A DNA stretch of 64,000 nt from Veillonella parvula (GTDB taxonomy: Bacteria; Bacillota; Negativicutes; Veillonellales; Veillonellaceae), in the NCBI RefSeq assembly GCF_036456085.1, contig NZ_CP138632.1, positions 744,001 through 808,000 of the forward strand, given 5' to 3'. A program made the translations under genes and the position numbers. Under the pieces are notes generated by a model. The model was not told the origin of the DNA and did not search any database. It saw only the letters and a program-made list of their open reading frames with translations. Within the stretch, counting starts at the first letter, position 1. Every line of letters starts with the position of its first letter. Shown one piece after another: positions 28,202 to 37,808 of the stretch.

Positions 28202-28942
28202 CTATTTATCAGCCATCAACTTTTCTAAAGTCAATTGAGCCGCATGTTGTTCTGCAATTTTTTTACTTTTACCAGAGCCGGCCTCGTAAGTAACACCATT
28301 AATTTCAACCTCCATATGGAAGGTTTTAGCATGATCGGGACCACTTTCACTGAGCAAATGATAGACAATATGTTTATCCCCATCACGTTGCACATATTCT
28401 TGTAATAATGTCTTATAATCTTTGCCCCGCTTACCTTCTAAGGCTTGCATGATATAGGTAGTTAAATGCTTTAAAACAAAGGCCATAGCCGTTTGATAAT
28501 CTGTAGAAATATAAATGGCACCGATGAGAGACTCAAAGGTATCCGCTAATATAGAGTTTCTATCGTTACCACCGGAAGCGCGTTCTCCATGACCGAGCAA
28601 TAAATATTGTCCTAGTTGCAAAGAACGACTCACAGATGCTAAAGAATCCTCACACACTGTAGCGGCCTTAATTTTCGTTAAATTACCTTCAGCCATATCT
28701 GGATATGTCTTAAATAGGTATTCCCCAATAATAAGATCCAAAACAGCATCGCCTAAAAACTCTAATCGCTGATTGTGATGAATATGCTTTGATTTATGTT
28801 CATTCGCATAAGAAGTATGTGTAAAAGCACAATCTATAATGGATATATCTGACACAGGTATGTCTAAACGAGCAACAAGCTCATGAAGAGATTCTTCACG
28901 AGCTTGTGTTATCTTACTCTTATGCGTTTCGATAGTAACCAT
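28202..28942 (-). CDS. rnc: Ribonuclease III
   Basis: The 246-residue protein has the RNase III signature HNQRLEFLGDAVLDLIIGEYL (catalytic Glu and Asp), the second acidic cluster ADTFESLIGAIYI, and a C-terminal double-stranded RNA-binding domain (about residues 172-244). It cuts double-stranded RNA in rRNA maturation and mRNA decay. It is the last gene of the fatty-acid operon; its ATG shares TAATG with the fabF stop, and a strong terminator follows. All catalytic residues are visible. Confidence 0.96.
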   Translation of the reverse strand: MVTIETHKSKITQAREESLHELVARLDIPVSDISIIDCAFTHTSYANEHKSKHIHHNQRLEFLGDAVLDLIIGEYLFKTYPDMAEGNLTKIKAATVCEDSLASVSRSLQLGQYLLLGHGERASGGNDRNSILADTFESLIGAIYISTDYQTAMAFVLKHLTTYIMQALEGKRGKDYKTLLQEYVQRDGDKHIVYHLLSESGPDHAKTFHMEVEINGVTYEAGSGKSKKIAEQHAAQLTLEKLMADK

Positions 28943-30186
28943 TAAGCTTCATAACGGCGAATGCAAAGTGTACCGTTATGACCACCAAAACCGAAAGAGT
29001 TAGAAAGTGCACATTTTACTTGAAGTTCACGTGCGCCTTCACGAACATAGTCCAGATCCAAACCTTCATCAGGATTGTCACAGTTAATTGTAGGGTGAAC
29101 TTTACCAGTTTCAATCGCCATTGCCATTACGATAGTTTCAATAGCACCAGCAGCCCCCAATAAGTGACCTGTCATGGATTTAGTAGAGTTAACAGCGATA
29201 TTTTTAGCGTGATCGCCGAACAATTCTTTAATAGCCAATGTTTCATTTTGGTCATTAAGGCCAGTAGATGTACCATGAGCATTGATGTAGTTAACGTCTT
29301 TAGGATCAATACCTGCATCTTTAATTGCTAATTCCATACATTTACGAGCTTGAACACCACCTGGAGCTGGTGCAGTGATATGGTAAGCATCACCATTGCT
29401 ACCATAGCCCACAACTTCAGCATAGATATGCGCACCGCGTGCTTTTGCGTGTTCTAATTCTTCAAGAACTACGATACCAGCACCTTCACCCATTACGAAA
29501 CCATCACGGTCACGGTCAAATGGACGGGACGCCTTTGTTGGCTCATCATTGCGTGTAGACATAGCTTTCATAGCCGCAAAACCAGCTACAGCAGCCGGAG
29601 ATACCGCAGCCTCAGTACCACCAGCAAACATCACATCAGCATCTCCACGTTGGATGATACGGAATGCATCGCCAATCGCATTTGTACCAGAAGTACAAGC
29701 AGTTACGTCTGTAATAACTGGACCTTTAAGACCAAGGCGAATAGATACGCGTGCAGATGTCATATTTGCAATCATCATAGGTACTGCAAATGGACTTACA
29801 CGGCCAGGACCTTTTTCGAATAATGTTTCATACACCTCATGGATAGAGTCAATGCCGCCTATACCTGTACCAACTACAGTACCACAGTGATCTAAATCTG
29901 CTTTATCTAAATCAAGATCAGCATCTTCACAAGCAAGAACAGCTGCACCGATAGCAAATTCTACAGAACGGTCCATACGACGAGCTTCTTTCTTGTCTAC
30001 CCCATAGTTTGTAATATCAAAGTCTTTTACTTCACCCGCAATGCGTGTTGCATAGTCAGATGCGTCAAAGCGTGTAATCGGCCCAATACCAGATTGACCT
30101 GCCAATAACGCATTGTAGAAGTTCTCTTTACCGATACCTACAGGAGTCACTGCCCCTAAGCCAGTAATTACTACACGTTTTTCCAA
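28942..30186 (-). CDS. fabF: 3-oxoacyl-ACP synthase II
   Basis: The 414-residue condensing enzyme has the active-site Cys in VTACTSGTNAIG, the two catalytic histidines in NAHGTSTGLND and STKSMTGHLLGAAG, and the typical C-terminal NSFGFGGHNG. It elongates acyl-ACP with malonyl-ACP in type II fatty acid synthesis. It starts with TTG preceded by AGAGGTGG and no nearer ATG. It lies between the nitronate monooxygenase-like gene and rnc in the lipid operon. The family call is secure. Confidence 0.96.
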   Translation of the reverse strand: MEKRVVITGLGAVTPVGIGKENFYNALLAGQSGIGPITRFDASDYATRIAGEVKDFDITNYGVDKKEARRMDRSVEFAIGAAVLACEDADLDLDKADLDHCGTVVGTGIGGIDSIHEVYETLFEKGPGRVSPFAVPMMIANMTSARVSIRLGLKGPVITDVTACTSGTNAIGDAFRIIQRGDADVMFAGGTEAAVSPAAVAGFAAMKAMSTRNDEPTKASRPFDRDRDGFVMGEGAGIVVLEELEHAKARGAHIYAEVVGYGSNGDAYHITAPAPGGVQARKCMELAIKDAGIDPKDVNYINAHGTSTGLNDQNETLAIKELFGDHAKNIAVNSTKSMTGHLLGAAGAIETIVMAMAIETGKVHPTINCDNPDEGLDLDYVREGARELQVKCALSNSFGFGGHNGTLCIRRYEA

Positions 30187-30221
30187 TTATTCCACCTCTT
30201 ATAGCTATACAGCCCTTTAAA

Positions 30222-31178
30222 TTAATCAATCTCTGCTACTTGCTGTTTTAATTGAGCAAAGATATCTTTAACTGGCATAATCCTATCGACTTTTCTCATA
30301 TTATTGCCAGAGAACACCAACCCCGTTTCCACATCACCTTGTTGTGCGCGAGAAAGAGCACGGATAATGCAGAATTTATGGGAACAATGTTTTAAACAGT
30401 TATCACACACCGTTGGAGGCGCTACAGTACCATCTAAAACAGATTCAGCAAATTTGTTTTTTATTGCTTGACCAGGCAAACCAACAGGACTTTGAATCAA
30501 TACTATATCCTCAGGGTTTGTAGCTCGTACATACATTTTTTTCAATTCATCAGATGCATTACATTCATCAGAAGCAGCAAAACGGCTACCCATTTGAACA
30601 CCACTAGCGCCGATTTTTAACATTTCAACGATATCATGGCCATCTAGAACACCACCAGCAGCAATTACTGGAATGTTTTTTACCGCTGCTACAACTTCGG
30701 GAACGATTTCTCGAGCGGAACGATCCGTCCCCAAGTGTCCACCAGCTTCACAGCCTTCTACGATTACAGCTGCAGCACCTAAACCTTCAGAAATGCGAGC
30801 TAATTTTGCGGACGAAACAATTGGTACAATAGGAGTACCAGACTCTTTGCCCATTGCGAACATATCTCTTGAAAAACCAGCACCTGCTACTACAAGATCA
30901 ATGCCTTCTTCGATGGCAGTCTTTACTAAGCCAGCAAATTGAGTTGCTGCTACCATCGCATTTATACCAATAATACCCGTAGGTGATAATTTTCTAGCTA
31001 ATTGTATTTCGTATCGTAATTCATCGAAAGGCAAGCCCGATGCCGCAATAAGGCCGATACCACCTTCATTTGCAACGGCTGCTGCCAAGCGAGCTGTAGA
31101 CAATCTAATCGCCATACCACCTTGAATAATAGGTACTTTGGCCACTAGATTCCCAATGCGAAGTTCAGGGAGCTTCAC
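30222..31178 (-). CDS. Nitronate monooxygenase/FabK-family flavoprotein with C-terminal Cys cluster
   Basis: The 318-residue FMN-dependent TIM-barrel protein has VPIIQGGMAIRLS, GCEAGGHLGTDRS and GGVLDGHDIVEMLKIGASGVQMGSRF, all typical of the nitronate monooxygenase/enoyl-reductase II family. It also carries CDNCLKHCSHKFC near residue 275, four cysteines that may hold a metal or Fe-S cluster; the other two paralogues here lack it. GTG 31176-31178 has GGAGG 8 nt upstream and is preferred over TTG two codons earlier. It is embedded between acpP and fabF, so a link to fatty-acid synthesis is likely, but its reaction is unknown. Confidence 0.85.
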   Translation of the reverse strand: MKLPELRIGNLVAKVPIIQGGMAIRLSTARLAAAVANEGGIGLIAASGLPFDELRYEIQLARKLSPTGIIGINAMVAATQFAGLVKTAIEEGIDLVVAGAGFSRDMFAMGKESGTPIVPIVSSAKLARISEGLGAAAVIVEGCEAGGHLGTDRSAREIVPEVVAAVKNIPVIAAGGVLDGHDIVEMLKIGASGVQMGSRFAASDECNASDELKKMYVRATNPEDIVLIQSPVGLPGQAIKNKFAESVLDGTVAPPTVCDNCLKHCSHKFCIIRALSRAQQGDVETGLVFSGNNMRKVDRIMPVKDIFAQLKQQVAEID

Positions 31179-31255
31179 TATCAAATCCTCCTGTAAATAA
31201 AACCGGTTGGGAGGCCACTCGGCCTCCCGTTCGGTTGAATTGTTAGCTTTACAGC

Positions 31256-31486
31256 TTATTTAGCAGAATCAATATATTCTACTGTATCCTTAACGGTTTT
31301 AATTTTTTCTGCAACGTCGTCAGGGATTTCAACATTGAATTCTTCTTCAAATGCCATGATCAATTCAACGATATCTAAGGAGTCAGCGCCTAAGTCGTCG
31401 ATGAATGTAGAATCAATGGTAACTTCAGCTTCATCAACGCCTAATTGTTCCACAACGATTGCTTTAACTTTATCGAAAGTGTTCAT
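31256..31486 (-). CDS. acpP: Acyl carrier protein
   Basis: The 76-residue acidic protein has the phosphopantetheine-attachment motif [12 protein letters not shown] (Ser36 or 37). It carries growing acyl chains for all Fab enzymes. ATG 31484-31486 follows AAAGGAGGTGAACCACTA; the upstream in-frame start would add seven residues and override that ribosome site. It lies 51 bp after fabG in the lipid operon. Length and motif are textbook. Confidence 0.96.
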   Translation of the reverse strand: MNTFDKVKAIVVEQLGVDEAEVTIDSTFIDDLGADSLDIVELIMAFEEEFNVEIPDDVAEKIKTVKDTVEYIDSAK

Positions 31487-31537
31487 TAGTGGTTCACCTC
31501 CTTTCAAAGTGTATTTATATATAGTCTAATTTTACAA

Positions 31538-32281
31538 CTACATTACCATGCCACCATCAACATTGATGACTTGACCCGTAATATAATTAGCAAAATCGCT
31601 AGCAAGGAATGTTGCTACTGTTGCTACTTCTTCGGCATCAGCCATACGGCCCAACGGAATTTGAGTAACCATAGCTTCTTTAACTTTTTCTGGTAATACA
31701 TCAGTCATATCTGTATTGATAAAGCCTGGTGCAATAGCATTAACTGTAATACCACGGCTAGCCAATTCTTTAGCACAGGATTTAGTAAAACCAATTACGC
31801 CCGCTTTAGAAGCAGCATAGTTAGTTTGACCAGCATTACCTATAACACCAACAACAGATGTCATGTTAATAATATGACCAGAACGTTGTTTCATCATGAT
31901 TTTAGATACTGCTTTAGTTACCAAGTAAACACCTTTTAAGTTGATATCGATAACAGCATCAAAATCTTCGTCTTTCATTCGCATTAACAAACCGTCACGC
32001 GTAATCCCCGCATTATTCACGAGAATATCAATGTGACCAAATTCTTTATGAGCTTCTTCCACCATGGAAGCAACTTCATCAGCATTGGCTACATTAGCTT
32101 TAATTTTAATGGCTTTGCGGCCTAACGCTTGTACAGCTTCAACAGTTTCTTGCGCTGCACCTTCGCTACCGCTATAGTTTACAACAACATCAGCACCAGA
32201 TTGTGCTAGATTGATAGCTACAGCGCGACCAATGCCACGGGATGCGCCAGTTACAATGGCTACTTTACCCTCTAAATGCAT
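31538..32281 (-). CDS. fabG: 3-oxoacyl-ACP reductase
   Basis: The 247-residue short-chain dehydrogenase has the NADPH-binding TGASRGIGRAVA near residue 12, NNAG, and the catalytic Ser-Tyr-Lys set (MTSVVGVIGNAGQTNYAASKAG). The C-terminal PEKVKEAMVTQIPLGRMADAEEVA is typical of FabG. It reduces beta-ketoacyl-ACP. It follows fabD by 1 bp, and its ribosome site is in the end of fabD. Confidence 0.95.
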   Translation of the reverse strand: MHLEGKVAIVTGASRGIGRAVAINLAQSGADVVVNYSGSEGAAQETVEAVQALGRKAIKIKANVANADEVASMVEEAHKEFGHIDILVNNAGITRDGLLMRMKDEDFDAVIDINLKGVYLVTKAVSKIMMKQRSGHIINMTSVVGVIGNAGQTNYAASKAGVIGFTKSCAKELASRGITVNAIAPGFINTDMTDVLPEKVKEAMVTQIPLGRMADAEEVATVATFLASDFANYITGQVINVDGGMVM

Positions 32282-32282
32282 T

Positions 32283-33224
32283 TTATCGAACCCCCTTCAA
32301 AAATTCAAGCGTTTTCTCTAAGGATGCAATGTCTTCAACATTGGCTAATTCCATATCTTTGTTAATCTTTTTAGTAAAACCTGTAAGTACTTTCCCAGGC
32401 CCCACTTCAACAAAGCGAGTAACACCAAAGTTTACCATTTCAGCTACACAATCTTCCCATAAAACAGGGTTAGCGGCTTGAGTAACTAAGGACTCTTTAA
32501 TGTCATTGGCATTAGTCAAAATCTTACCAGTAACATTTGCAACTACAGGAATTTGTGCATCACTCACTTGGATCTTATCCAATTCTTCCTTTAACCGAAG
32601 AGCTGCTGGTTCCATCAAACGGCTGTGGAATGGAGCACTCACCGGAAGCATTACTGCACGTTTCGCTCCTGCTTCTTTCATTTTTTCAGCTGCTGTTTCC
32701 ACCGCTGCAGTTTCACCGGCAATAACGATTTGTCCAGGGCAATTGAAGTTAACTGCTTGTACAGAACCTACAGAAGCATTTACTTCTTCACAAATTTCTA
32801 CAACTTGCTCACGAGGTAATGCCAAAATTGCCGCCATAGCGCCTTTACCCAATGGCACAGCTTCTTGCATATATTCACCGCGTTTATGAACTACATATAC
32901 TGCGTCTTTAAAGTTCAATACACCGGCTGCTACTAGAGCACTATACTCACCAAGACTATGCCCGCCTACGATATCAGGCGTAAAGCCTTGTTCTTTTAGA
33001 ATTTCATAACAAGCTACGGATGCAGTCAAAATAGCTGGTTGTGTATTTGCTGTTTTAACGAGCTCTGTATCAGGACCTTCGAAGCATAATTTACTGATGG
33101 AATAACCAAGTGCTTCGTCAGCCTCTTCAAAACGTTGTTTTACAATAGGATACGCATTATACAAATCTTGTAACATGCCTACTTTTTGAGAACCTTGACC
33201 AGGAAAAACAAATGCCGTTTTCAT
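32283..33224 (-). CDS. fabD: Malonyl-CoA:ACP transacylase
   Basis: The 313-residue protein has the N-terminal FPGQGSQKVGM, the nucleophile Ser in GGHSLGEYSALV (about Ser92) and the catalytic His in PVSAPFHSRLM. It moves malonyl from CoA to ACP to start chain elongation. It lies 11 bp after fabK and 1 bp before fabG in the same operon. ATG follows AGGAGGCCCCTA. Normal length. Confidence 0.96.
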   Translation of the reverse strand: MKTAFVFPGQGSQKVGMLQDLYNAYPIVKQRFEEADEALGYSISKLCFEGPDTELVKTANTQPAILTASVACYEILKEQGFTPDIVGGHSLGEYSALVAAGVLNFKDAVYVVHKRGEYMQEAVPLGKGAMAAILALPREQVVEICEEVNASVGSVQAVNFNCPGQIVIAGETAAVETAAEKMKEAGAKRAVMLPVSAPFHSRLMEPAALRLKEELDKIQVSDAQIPVVANVTGKILTNANDIKESLVTQAANPVLWEDCVAEMVNFGVTRFVEVGPGKVLTGFTKKINKDMELANVEDIASLEKTLEFLKGVR

Positions 33225-33235
33225 TAGGGGCCTCC

Positions 33236-34180
33236 TTATTTACTAAGACCTTGAAGATTCTTAATCACTGTTTCAGCTTCAGTCATGATATCTTTAATGA
33301 TAGTTTCACATGGTTTAACATCTGTTAACATACCAGAAATTTGACCGATCATTACAGAACCTTCTTTTATATTACCATCAATAGCAGCTAAACGAAGTGT
33401 GCCAGCGCCTAATGCTTCCAATTCCTCTTTAGAACCACCACTAAATTCAAGGGATTTATATTTATGAGCTAACGCATTATCTATAATACGTACAGGATGA
33501 CCTGTTGTTAAGCCAGTCATAACTGTAGCACGATCTTTTGCTTTCAATACAGCATTTTTATAATTTTCATGGGCAATACATTCTTCGGATAATACGAATC
33601 GTGTCCCCATTTGTACCGCTTTAGCACCTAATGCAAATGCCGCAGCCATACCACGACCATCTGCAATACCACCAGCAGCAATAACTGGTACATCTACAGC
33701 ATCAACTACTTGAGGAATTAATGCCATAGTTGTAATATCACCTACGTGACCACCAGACTCTGTACCTTCAGCAATAATTGCATCAATACCGCCACGTAAT
33801 AAGCGCTTTGCAAGTAATACTGATGCAACTACAGGAATAACTTTTGTACCAATTTCTTTCAAAGCGGGAACATAAACACCAGGATTACCTGCACCTGTAG
33901 TAATAACAGGAACACGTTCTTCCACAACTACTTCCATAACCTCTTTTACAAATGGAGACATGAGCATAATATTACAGCCAAAAGGCTTGCTAGTGCGCTC
34001 TTTTAATTTATGGATTTCATTACGGAAAATATCAGGAGGCATATGACCAGCACCAATAATCCCAAGGCCACCAGCTTCAGAAACGGCTGCCGCTAATTCT
34101 GCAGTACCGAGCCAAGCCATACCACCTTGAAAGATTGGATACTCAATCTGCAATAAATCACAAATGTCAGTCTTAATCAT
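33236..34180 (-). CDS. fabK: Enoyl-ACP reductase II (FMN-dependent)
   Basis: The 314-residue FabK has the FMN-binding barrel features YPIFQGGMAWLGTAELAAAVS, TTGAGNPGVYVPALKE, EGTESGGHVGDITTM and GGIADGRGMAAAFALGAKAVQMGTRF. FabK performs the last reduction of the elongation cycle with NAD(P)H and FMN and is insensitive to triclosan, unlike FabI; no fabI is in this window. Its place between fabH and fabD supports a true FabK. A second FabK-like gene lies at 38571-39524. Confidence 0.93.
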   Translation of the reverse strand: MIKTDICDLLQIEYPIFQGGMAWLGTAELAAAVSEAGGLGIIGAGHMPPDIFRNEIHKLKERTSKPFGCNIMLMSPFVKEVMEVVVEERVPVITTGAGNPGVYVPALKEIGTKVIPVVASVLLAKRLLRGGIDAIIAEGTESGGHVGDITTMALIPQVVDAVDVPVIAAGGIADGRGMAAAFALGAKAVQMGTRFVLSEECIAHENYKNAVLKAKDRATVMTGLTTGHPVRIIDNALAHKYKSLEFSGGSKEELEALGAGTLRLAAIDGNIKEGSVMIGQISGMLTDVKPCETIIKDIMTEAETVIKNLQGLSK

Positions 34181-34195
34181 CTTGATGTGTCCTCC

Positions 34196-35191
34196 TTAAT
34201 ACCATTTCAAGACCAGGCTTGCCCATGTTAGGCCTGCACCAAATCCTGCAAACGCAACATTATCACCGCGTTTGAAACGTCCCTCGCGATTAGCTTCATC
34301 AAGTGCAATCGCTACAGACGCGGCAGATGTATTACCATACTTATGTAAATTAACAAAAACTTTTTCCATTGGCAGATGTAAACGTTTGGCTGCCGAATCA
34401 ATAATACGAATATTCGCTTGATGAGGAATGAAGTAATCTAATTCGTTTAACTCCATACCAGCGCGTTCTAAGGATTTTAAAACCGTACGCCCCATCGTTT
34501 TAACGGCAAATTTATATACTTCAGGGCCATCCATATGAATAAATGTTAAGCCCTCTTCTACGCGTTGATCATTTGCCACCACAGCAGTGCCACCTGCAGG
34601 AATGCAAAGCGCTGGTCCGCCAGTGCCATCGGCGCCCATGTCAATACCTTTAATTCCATAGCCTTCAGGTACTTCAGATACTACTGCAGCCCCAGCACCA
34701 TCACCAAAGAGGATACATGTACCACGATCATTCCAGTTTACTCGACGGGAAAGAATTTCCGCCCCCACGACGAGTACTTTTTTATAAATACCAGAACTAA
34801 TATAACTAGCGGCAGTAATCAATCCATATACAAACCCAGAGCATGCCGCTTGTAAATCATAGGCTGCAGCGTTTTTGGCGCCTAAGTTCGCTTGCAATAC
34901 ACAAGCTGCCGAAGGAATAATCATATCTGGTGTTAAGGTAGCAAAGATAATCATGTCGATTTCCTCTGCAGTGACATTAGCCATTTGCATAGCTTTTTTT
35001 GCTGCCTCTGTCGCCATATAGGATGTATTCATACCTTCCGGTGCAATGCGTCGTTCTTCTATACCCGTACGCTCTCTAATCCATTGATCATTGGTATCAA
35101 CCATTTTTTCAAGATCAAAGTTTGTTACTACATTGTCAGGAAGGAAGCTCCCAGTACCAATGATTCCTACAGGTTTATTCATCATAGTCAT
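34196..35191 (-). CDS. fabH: 3-oxoacyl-ACP synthase III
   Basis: The 331-residue KASIII has the catalytic Cys in AYDLQAACSGFVYGL (about Cys116), His in IPHQANIRIID (about His257) and Asn in LHKYGNTSAASV. It starts fatty acid synthesis by joining acetyl-CoA (or another acyl-CoA) to malonyl-ACP. The start overlaps the plsX end by 17 bp; ATGs two and three codons further in are alternative starts. It is the third gene of the fapR operon. Confidence 0.95.
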   Translation of the reverse strand: MTMMNKPVGIIGTGSFLPDNVVTNFDLEKMVDTNDQWIRERTGIEERRIAPEGMNTSYMATEAAKKAMQMANVTAEEIDMIIFATLTPDMIIPSAACVLQANLGAKNAAAYDLQAACSGFVYGLITAASYISSGIYKKVLVVGAEILSRRVNWNDRGTCILFGDGAGAAVVSEVPEGYGIKGIDMGADGTGGPALCIPAGGTAVVANDQRVEEGLTFIHMDGPEVYKFAVKTMGRTVLKSLERAGMELNELDYFIPHQANIRIIDSAAKRLHLPMEKVFVNLHKYGNTSAASVAIALDEANREGRFKRGDNVAFAGFGAGLTWASLVLKWY

Positions 35192-36203
35192 ACTTTAAGG
35201 CTCCTTCAATATCCATCGTTTCTCTTATGTGTTGAATAATTTTACGCTCTACTAAATCACTAGCAATTTCAATAGCAGTTTTTATTTCTTTTGCTTTAGA
35301 ACTACCATGAGCAATCATGAATACCCCATTAACTCCTAAAAGTGGAGCACCACCATTTTCTGTGTGATCCAAACGTTTTGCCATCTTTTTCAAGGCTGGC
35401 TTTACAAGCATAGCTCCTATCTTGGCAAAAATACTTCCTGCCATAATGCTATCCTTTACTAATTGCGTAAGACCTGTTACTAACCCTTCCGCAAATTTAA
35501 GTACCACATTGCCTACGAAGCCATCACATACGACAACATCAACGGCACCTTTAGGAATATCGCGACCTTCAATATTTCCTTTAAAATTGATAGTCTTCAT
35601 ACCCTCCAAAATCGGATACGTCGCCAATACGACATCGTTCCCCTTTGTGGCCTCTTCACCAATATTTAACAATCCCACAGTAGGATTTTCTTTTCCTAAT
35701 AAAAGCTTAGCGTATTCAGACCCCATTAAAGCACCTTGTACAAGATGTTTAGGTTTACTATTAGAATTTGCACCAGAGTCTAACATAACTGTTATACCAC
35801 TTACCGTTGGCATTGGAGTTGCAATGACAGGGCGATCAATGCCTTTAATGCGACCGAGCCCAAACAAAGCCGCTGCAACAGCAGCTCCCGTACTACCTGG
35901 AGCAATTACAGCATCACAACGATTATCACGAACCAACGAAGTAGCGACCACAACAGATGCATCTTTTTTCTTGCGCAATGCTTGACCTGGATGTTCATCC
36001 ATGCCGATTACCTGGCTAGCATGATGTACAGAAATACGTGGATTCTTAGCTTCATTATTAGCTTCTAATATATCAAAAATTTGCTGCTCATCGCCGACGA
36101 GCACCACTTCAATGTGTTGATTTGCTCGTACGGCTTCAATGGATCCAAGTACAGTCTCCATTGGAGCAAAGTCGCCACCCATGGCGTCTATTGCAATTTT
36201 CAT
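35175..36203 (-). CDS. plsX: Phosphate acyltransferase
   Basis: The 342-residue protein starts with the typical IAIDAMGGDFAPMETV, has GSTGAAVAAALFGLGRIKGIDRPVIATP, and ends with an ENGGAPLLGVNGVFMIAHGSSKAKEI region, all PlsX signatures. It makes acyl-phosphate from acyl-ACP for phosphatidic acid synthesis with PlsY. It follows fapR by 3 bp and overlaps fabH. This fapR-plsX pairing is standard. Confidence 0.96.
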   Translation of the reverse strand: MKIAIDAMGGDFAPMETVLGSIEAVRANQHIEVVLVGDEQQIFDILEANNEAKNPRISVHHASQVIGMDEHPGQALRKKKDASVVVATSLVRDNRCDAVIAPGSTGAAVAAALFGLGRIKGIDRPVIATPMPTVSGITVMLDSGANSNSKPKHLVQGALMGSEYAKLLLGKENPTVGLLNIGEEATKGNDVVLATYPILEGMKTINFKGNIEGRDIPKGAVDVVVCDGFVGNVVLKFAEGLVTGLTQLVKDSIMAGSIFAKIGAMLVKPALKKMAKRLDHTENGGAPLLGVNGVFMIAHGSSKAKEIKTAIEIASDLVERKIIQHIRETMDIEGALKYDYDE

Positions 36204-36206
36204 AAT

Positions 36207-36767
36207 TTACACCCTATTCTCTACGGATTCCATAATAAATTTTGCGCGAAACACTTCTTTTATTTTATCTCTTATTATAACCCAAATAAAGAACTTATTA
36301 CCTCGGCGACGAACAATTTCTGCTTTCGCTACCAAATTAGTACCAGATCCTACCGGGTTCTTATATTTTATATTTCCAACTTCCGCAGAGCAAACAGTCG
36401 TCCCCATAACCACTTTTGCAAGGGAATTTGCTTGAGCATATAAATACTGCGGTTCTACATATCCGAATTGATCTTCCATATCAGCCGTAGTACGCAACAT
36501 AGATAATGCTTGGTGCCCCTCGGTGACATCAATCAATTCGCCAACCACTTCATATGATACATGTTCTGCCATTTCATGTGATTGACCTGTAGCCATAACA
36601 CGAATGCGTTCACGCAATTCAGGAATACCCAATTCTAGTCGATCGAGACGAATTGTTGGCACACTTACACCAAAGTGTGTTGCCAATTCTTCATCAGTAA
36701 GAAATGGCGTAATATTCAGTTTTTCTTGTAACTGCTTCTGGCGCTCTTGCTTCTTTAACCGACTCAT
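36207..36767 (-). CDS. fapR: Lipid biosynthesis repressor FapR
   Basis: The 186-residue regulator has an N-terminal helix-turn-helix (TDEELATHFGVSVPTIRLDRLELGIPELR region, about residues 22-53) and a C-terminal hotdog-fold malonyl-CoA/ACP-sensing domain (LSMLRTTADMEDQFGYVEPQYLYAQANSLA). FapR represses fatty-acid and phospholipid genes until malonyl-CoA rises. It is the first gene of the operon. A FapR-like operator lies 12 bp upstream of its start, so autoregulation is likely. Confidence 0.93.
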   Translation of the reverse strand: MSRLKKQERQKQLQEKLNITPFLTDEELATHFGVSVPTIRLDRLELGIPELRERIRVMATGQSHEMAEHVSYEVVGELIDVTEGHQALSMLRTTADMEDQFGYVEPQYLYAQANSLAKVVMGTTVCSAEVGNIKYKNPVGSGTNLVAKAEIVRRRGNKFFIWVIIRDKIKEVFRAKFIMESVENRV

Positions 36768-36778
36768 GGGACCACCTT

Positions 36779-36836
36779 TTATGACCTAGTATTAATATTA
36801 CATCCTAAGTATATACAATAATTCCCTTATTGGCAA
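36779..36836 (-). promoter_or_regulatory. fapR operon promoter with FapR-like operator
   Basis: On the minus strand: -35 TTGCCA (36831-36836), 17-bp spacer, -10 TATACT (36808-36813). About 11 bp downstream of the -10 box lies ATTAATACTAGGTCATAA (36779-36796), close to the FapR palindrome (ATTAGTACC..GTACTAAT). Placement just after the transcription start suits a repressor block. Confidence 0.7.
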
Positions 36837-37030
36837 GACTTTTCATACATATAGTAAGAAATTTTCATAGCATATACAAAATATAGTTGTTTTTTTATAT
36901 TTTAGTATTTTTGTTTATAAAAAATAAAAATGTGTCACTATCTTATAGAATAATCTTACTATAAAATAATGACACTTGCTATTCATAACAAAACATATAA
37001 AAATATGAGTGTATATTTTGAAAGCATATA
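36837..37030. other. AT-rich spacer between the fapR promoter and the rpmF terminator
   Basis: About 195 bp, highly AT-rich. Only scattered T- and A-runs were seen; no ORF, RNA gene or strong hairpin was recognised. Confidence 0.4.
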
Positions 37031-37056
37031 AAAAAGACGCCTACAAAGTAGGCGTC
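37031..37056 (-). terminator. Rho-independent terminator after rpmF
   Basis: Perfect 9-bp stem GACGCCTAC/GTAGGCGTC with a 3-nt loop (37036-37056), followed on the minus strand by six T. It lies 17 bp after the rpmF stop. Confidence 0.92.
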
Positions 37057-37072
37057 TCTCTCTGCTCACATA

Positions 37073-37249
37073 TTAAGCATTAGCTACTACTTGTTCACCT
37101 TTATAGTGACCACATGTAGGGCAAACACGATGAGGCATCTTAGGCTCGTGGCATTGTGGACATGCTACATAACCAGGAGCTTCTAATTTCCAATTAGCAC
37201 GACGACGATCGCGACGGCATTTAGACAATCTACGTTTAGGTACTGCCAT
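37073..37249 (-). CDS. rpmF: 50S ribosomal protein L32
   Basis: The 58-residue basic protein starts [20 protein letters not shown] and has a zinc ribbon CPQC...CPTC, the usual L32 layout. ATG 37247-37249 is correct because GGAGGTGCAGATA precedes it; the longer frame would run into the DUF177 gene. It forms an operon with the DUF177 gene upstream and is closed by a strong terminator. Confidence 0.97.
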   Translation of the reverse strand: MAVPKRRLSKCRRDRRRANWKLEAPGYVACPQCHEPKMPHRVCPTCGHYKGEQVVANA

Positions 37250-37274
37250 TATCTGCACCTCCTTAGTACAATCA

Positions 37275-37787
37275 TTAGGATAATCTATCATCTTTCTCAT
37301 CAAGCAAAGCACGTAACTCTGCAAATCGAGGATCCACCACAAAGGATTCACAAGAACAAGGTGAAACATTTAAATTTGCTCCGCAATGAACGCACAATCC
37401 TTTGCAATCATCCTGACATAACACTTGAGAGGGCTCATTGATGATTAATGTATCCCTAATTAGTTCAGTTAAGTCAATTTCTTCTCCATCAAAAGAATTC
37501 ACATCATCTGCAGCATCTCGACAATCACTAAAGATTTCCTCAAAGAAATCTTTTCGATAATGTTCTGTTGTATTTAAACAACGGGAACAATCATAATCGC
37601 CTTTAGACTGAATCGAACCTTGAACGATGTAATTTTGACCATCAAACCAAAACTCACCACTAATGGTTATATCATGACGGCTCCAAGGAAAAGCAGTTAC
37701 GTCACCAAGCTCAGAGGCTGATATCGTATAGCTATAAGGAAATTTCTTTCCTATATGTTCTTTTGCTTGCTCTACTTGCAGTTTCAT
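37275..37787 (-). CDS. DUF177 (YceD-like) protein
   Basis: The 170-residue protein contains the cysteine pattern of DUF177/YceD: CSRCL in the middle and [21 protein letters not shown] near the end, probably a metal site. Members are linked to 23S rRNA or ribosome assembly and almost always sit before rpmF, as here (25 bp). ATG 37785-37787 is chosen: CGAGGTAAGATT precedes it, and the promoter places the transcript start near 37802, so the frame start at 37805 would be untranscribed. Confidence 0.9.
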   Translation of the reverse strand: MKLQVEQAKEHIGKKFPYSYTISASELGDVTAFPWSRHDITISGEFWFDGQNYIVQGSIQSKGDYDCSRCLNTTEHYRKDFFEEIFSDCRDAADDVNSFDGEEIDLTELIRDTLIINEPSQVLCQDDCKGLCVHCGANLNVSPCSCESFVVDPRFAELRALLDEKDDRLS

Positions 37788-37808
37788 AATCTTACCTCGA
37801 CTCATAAT

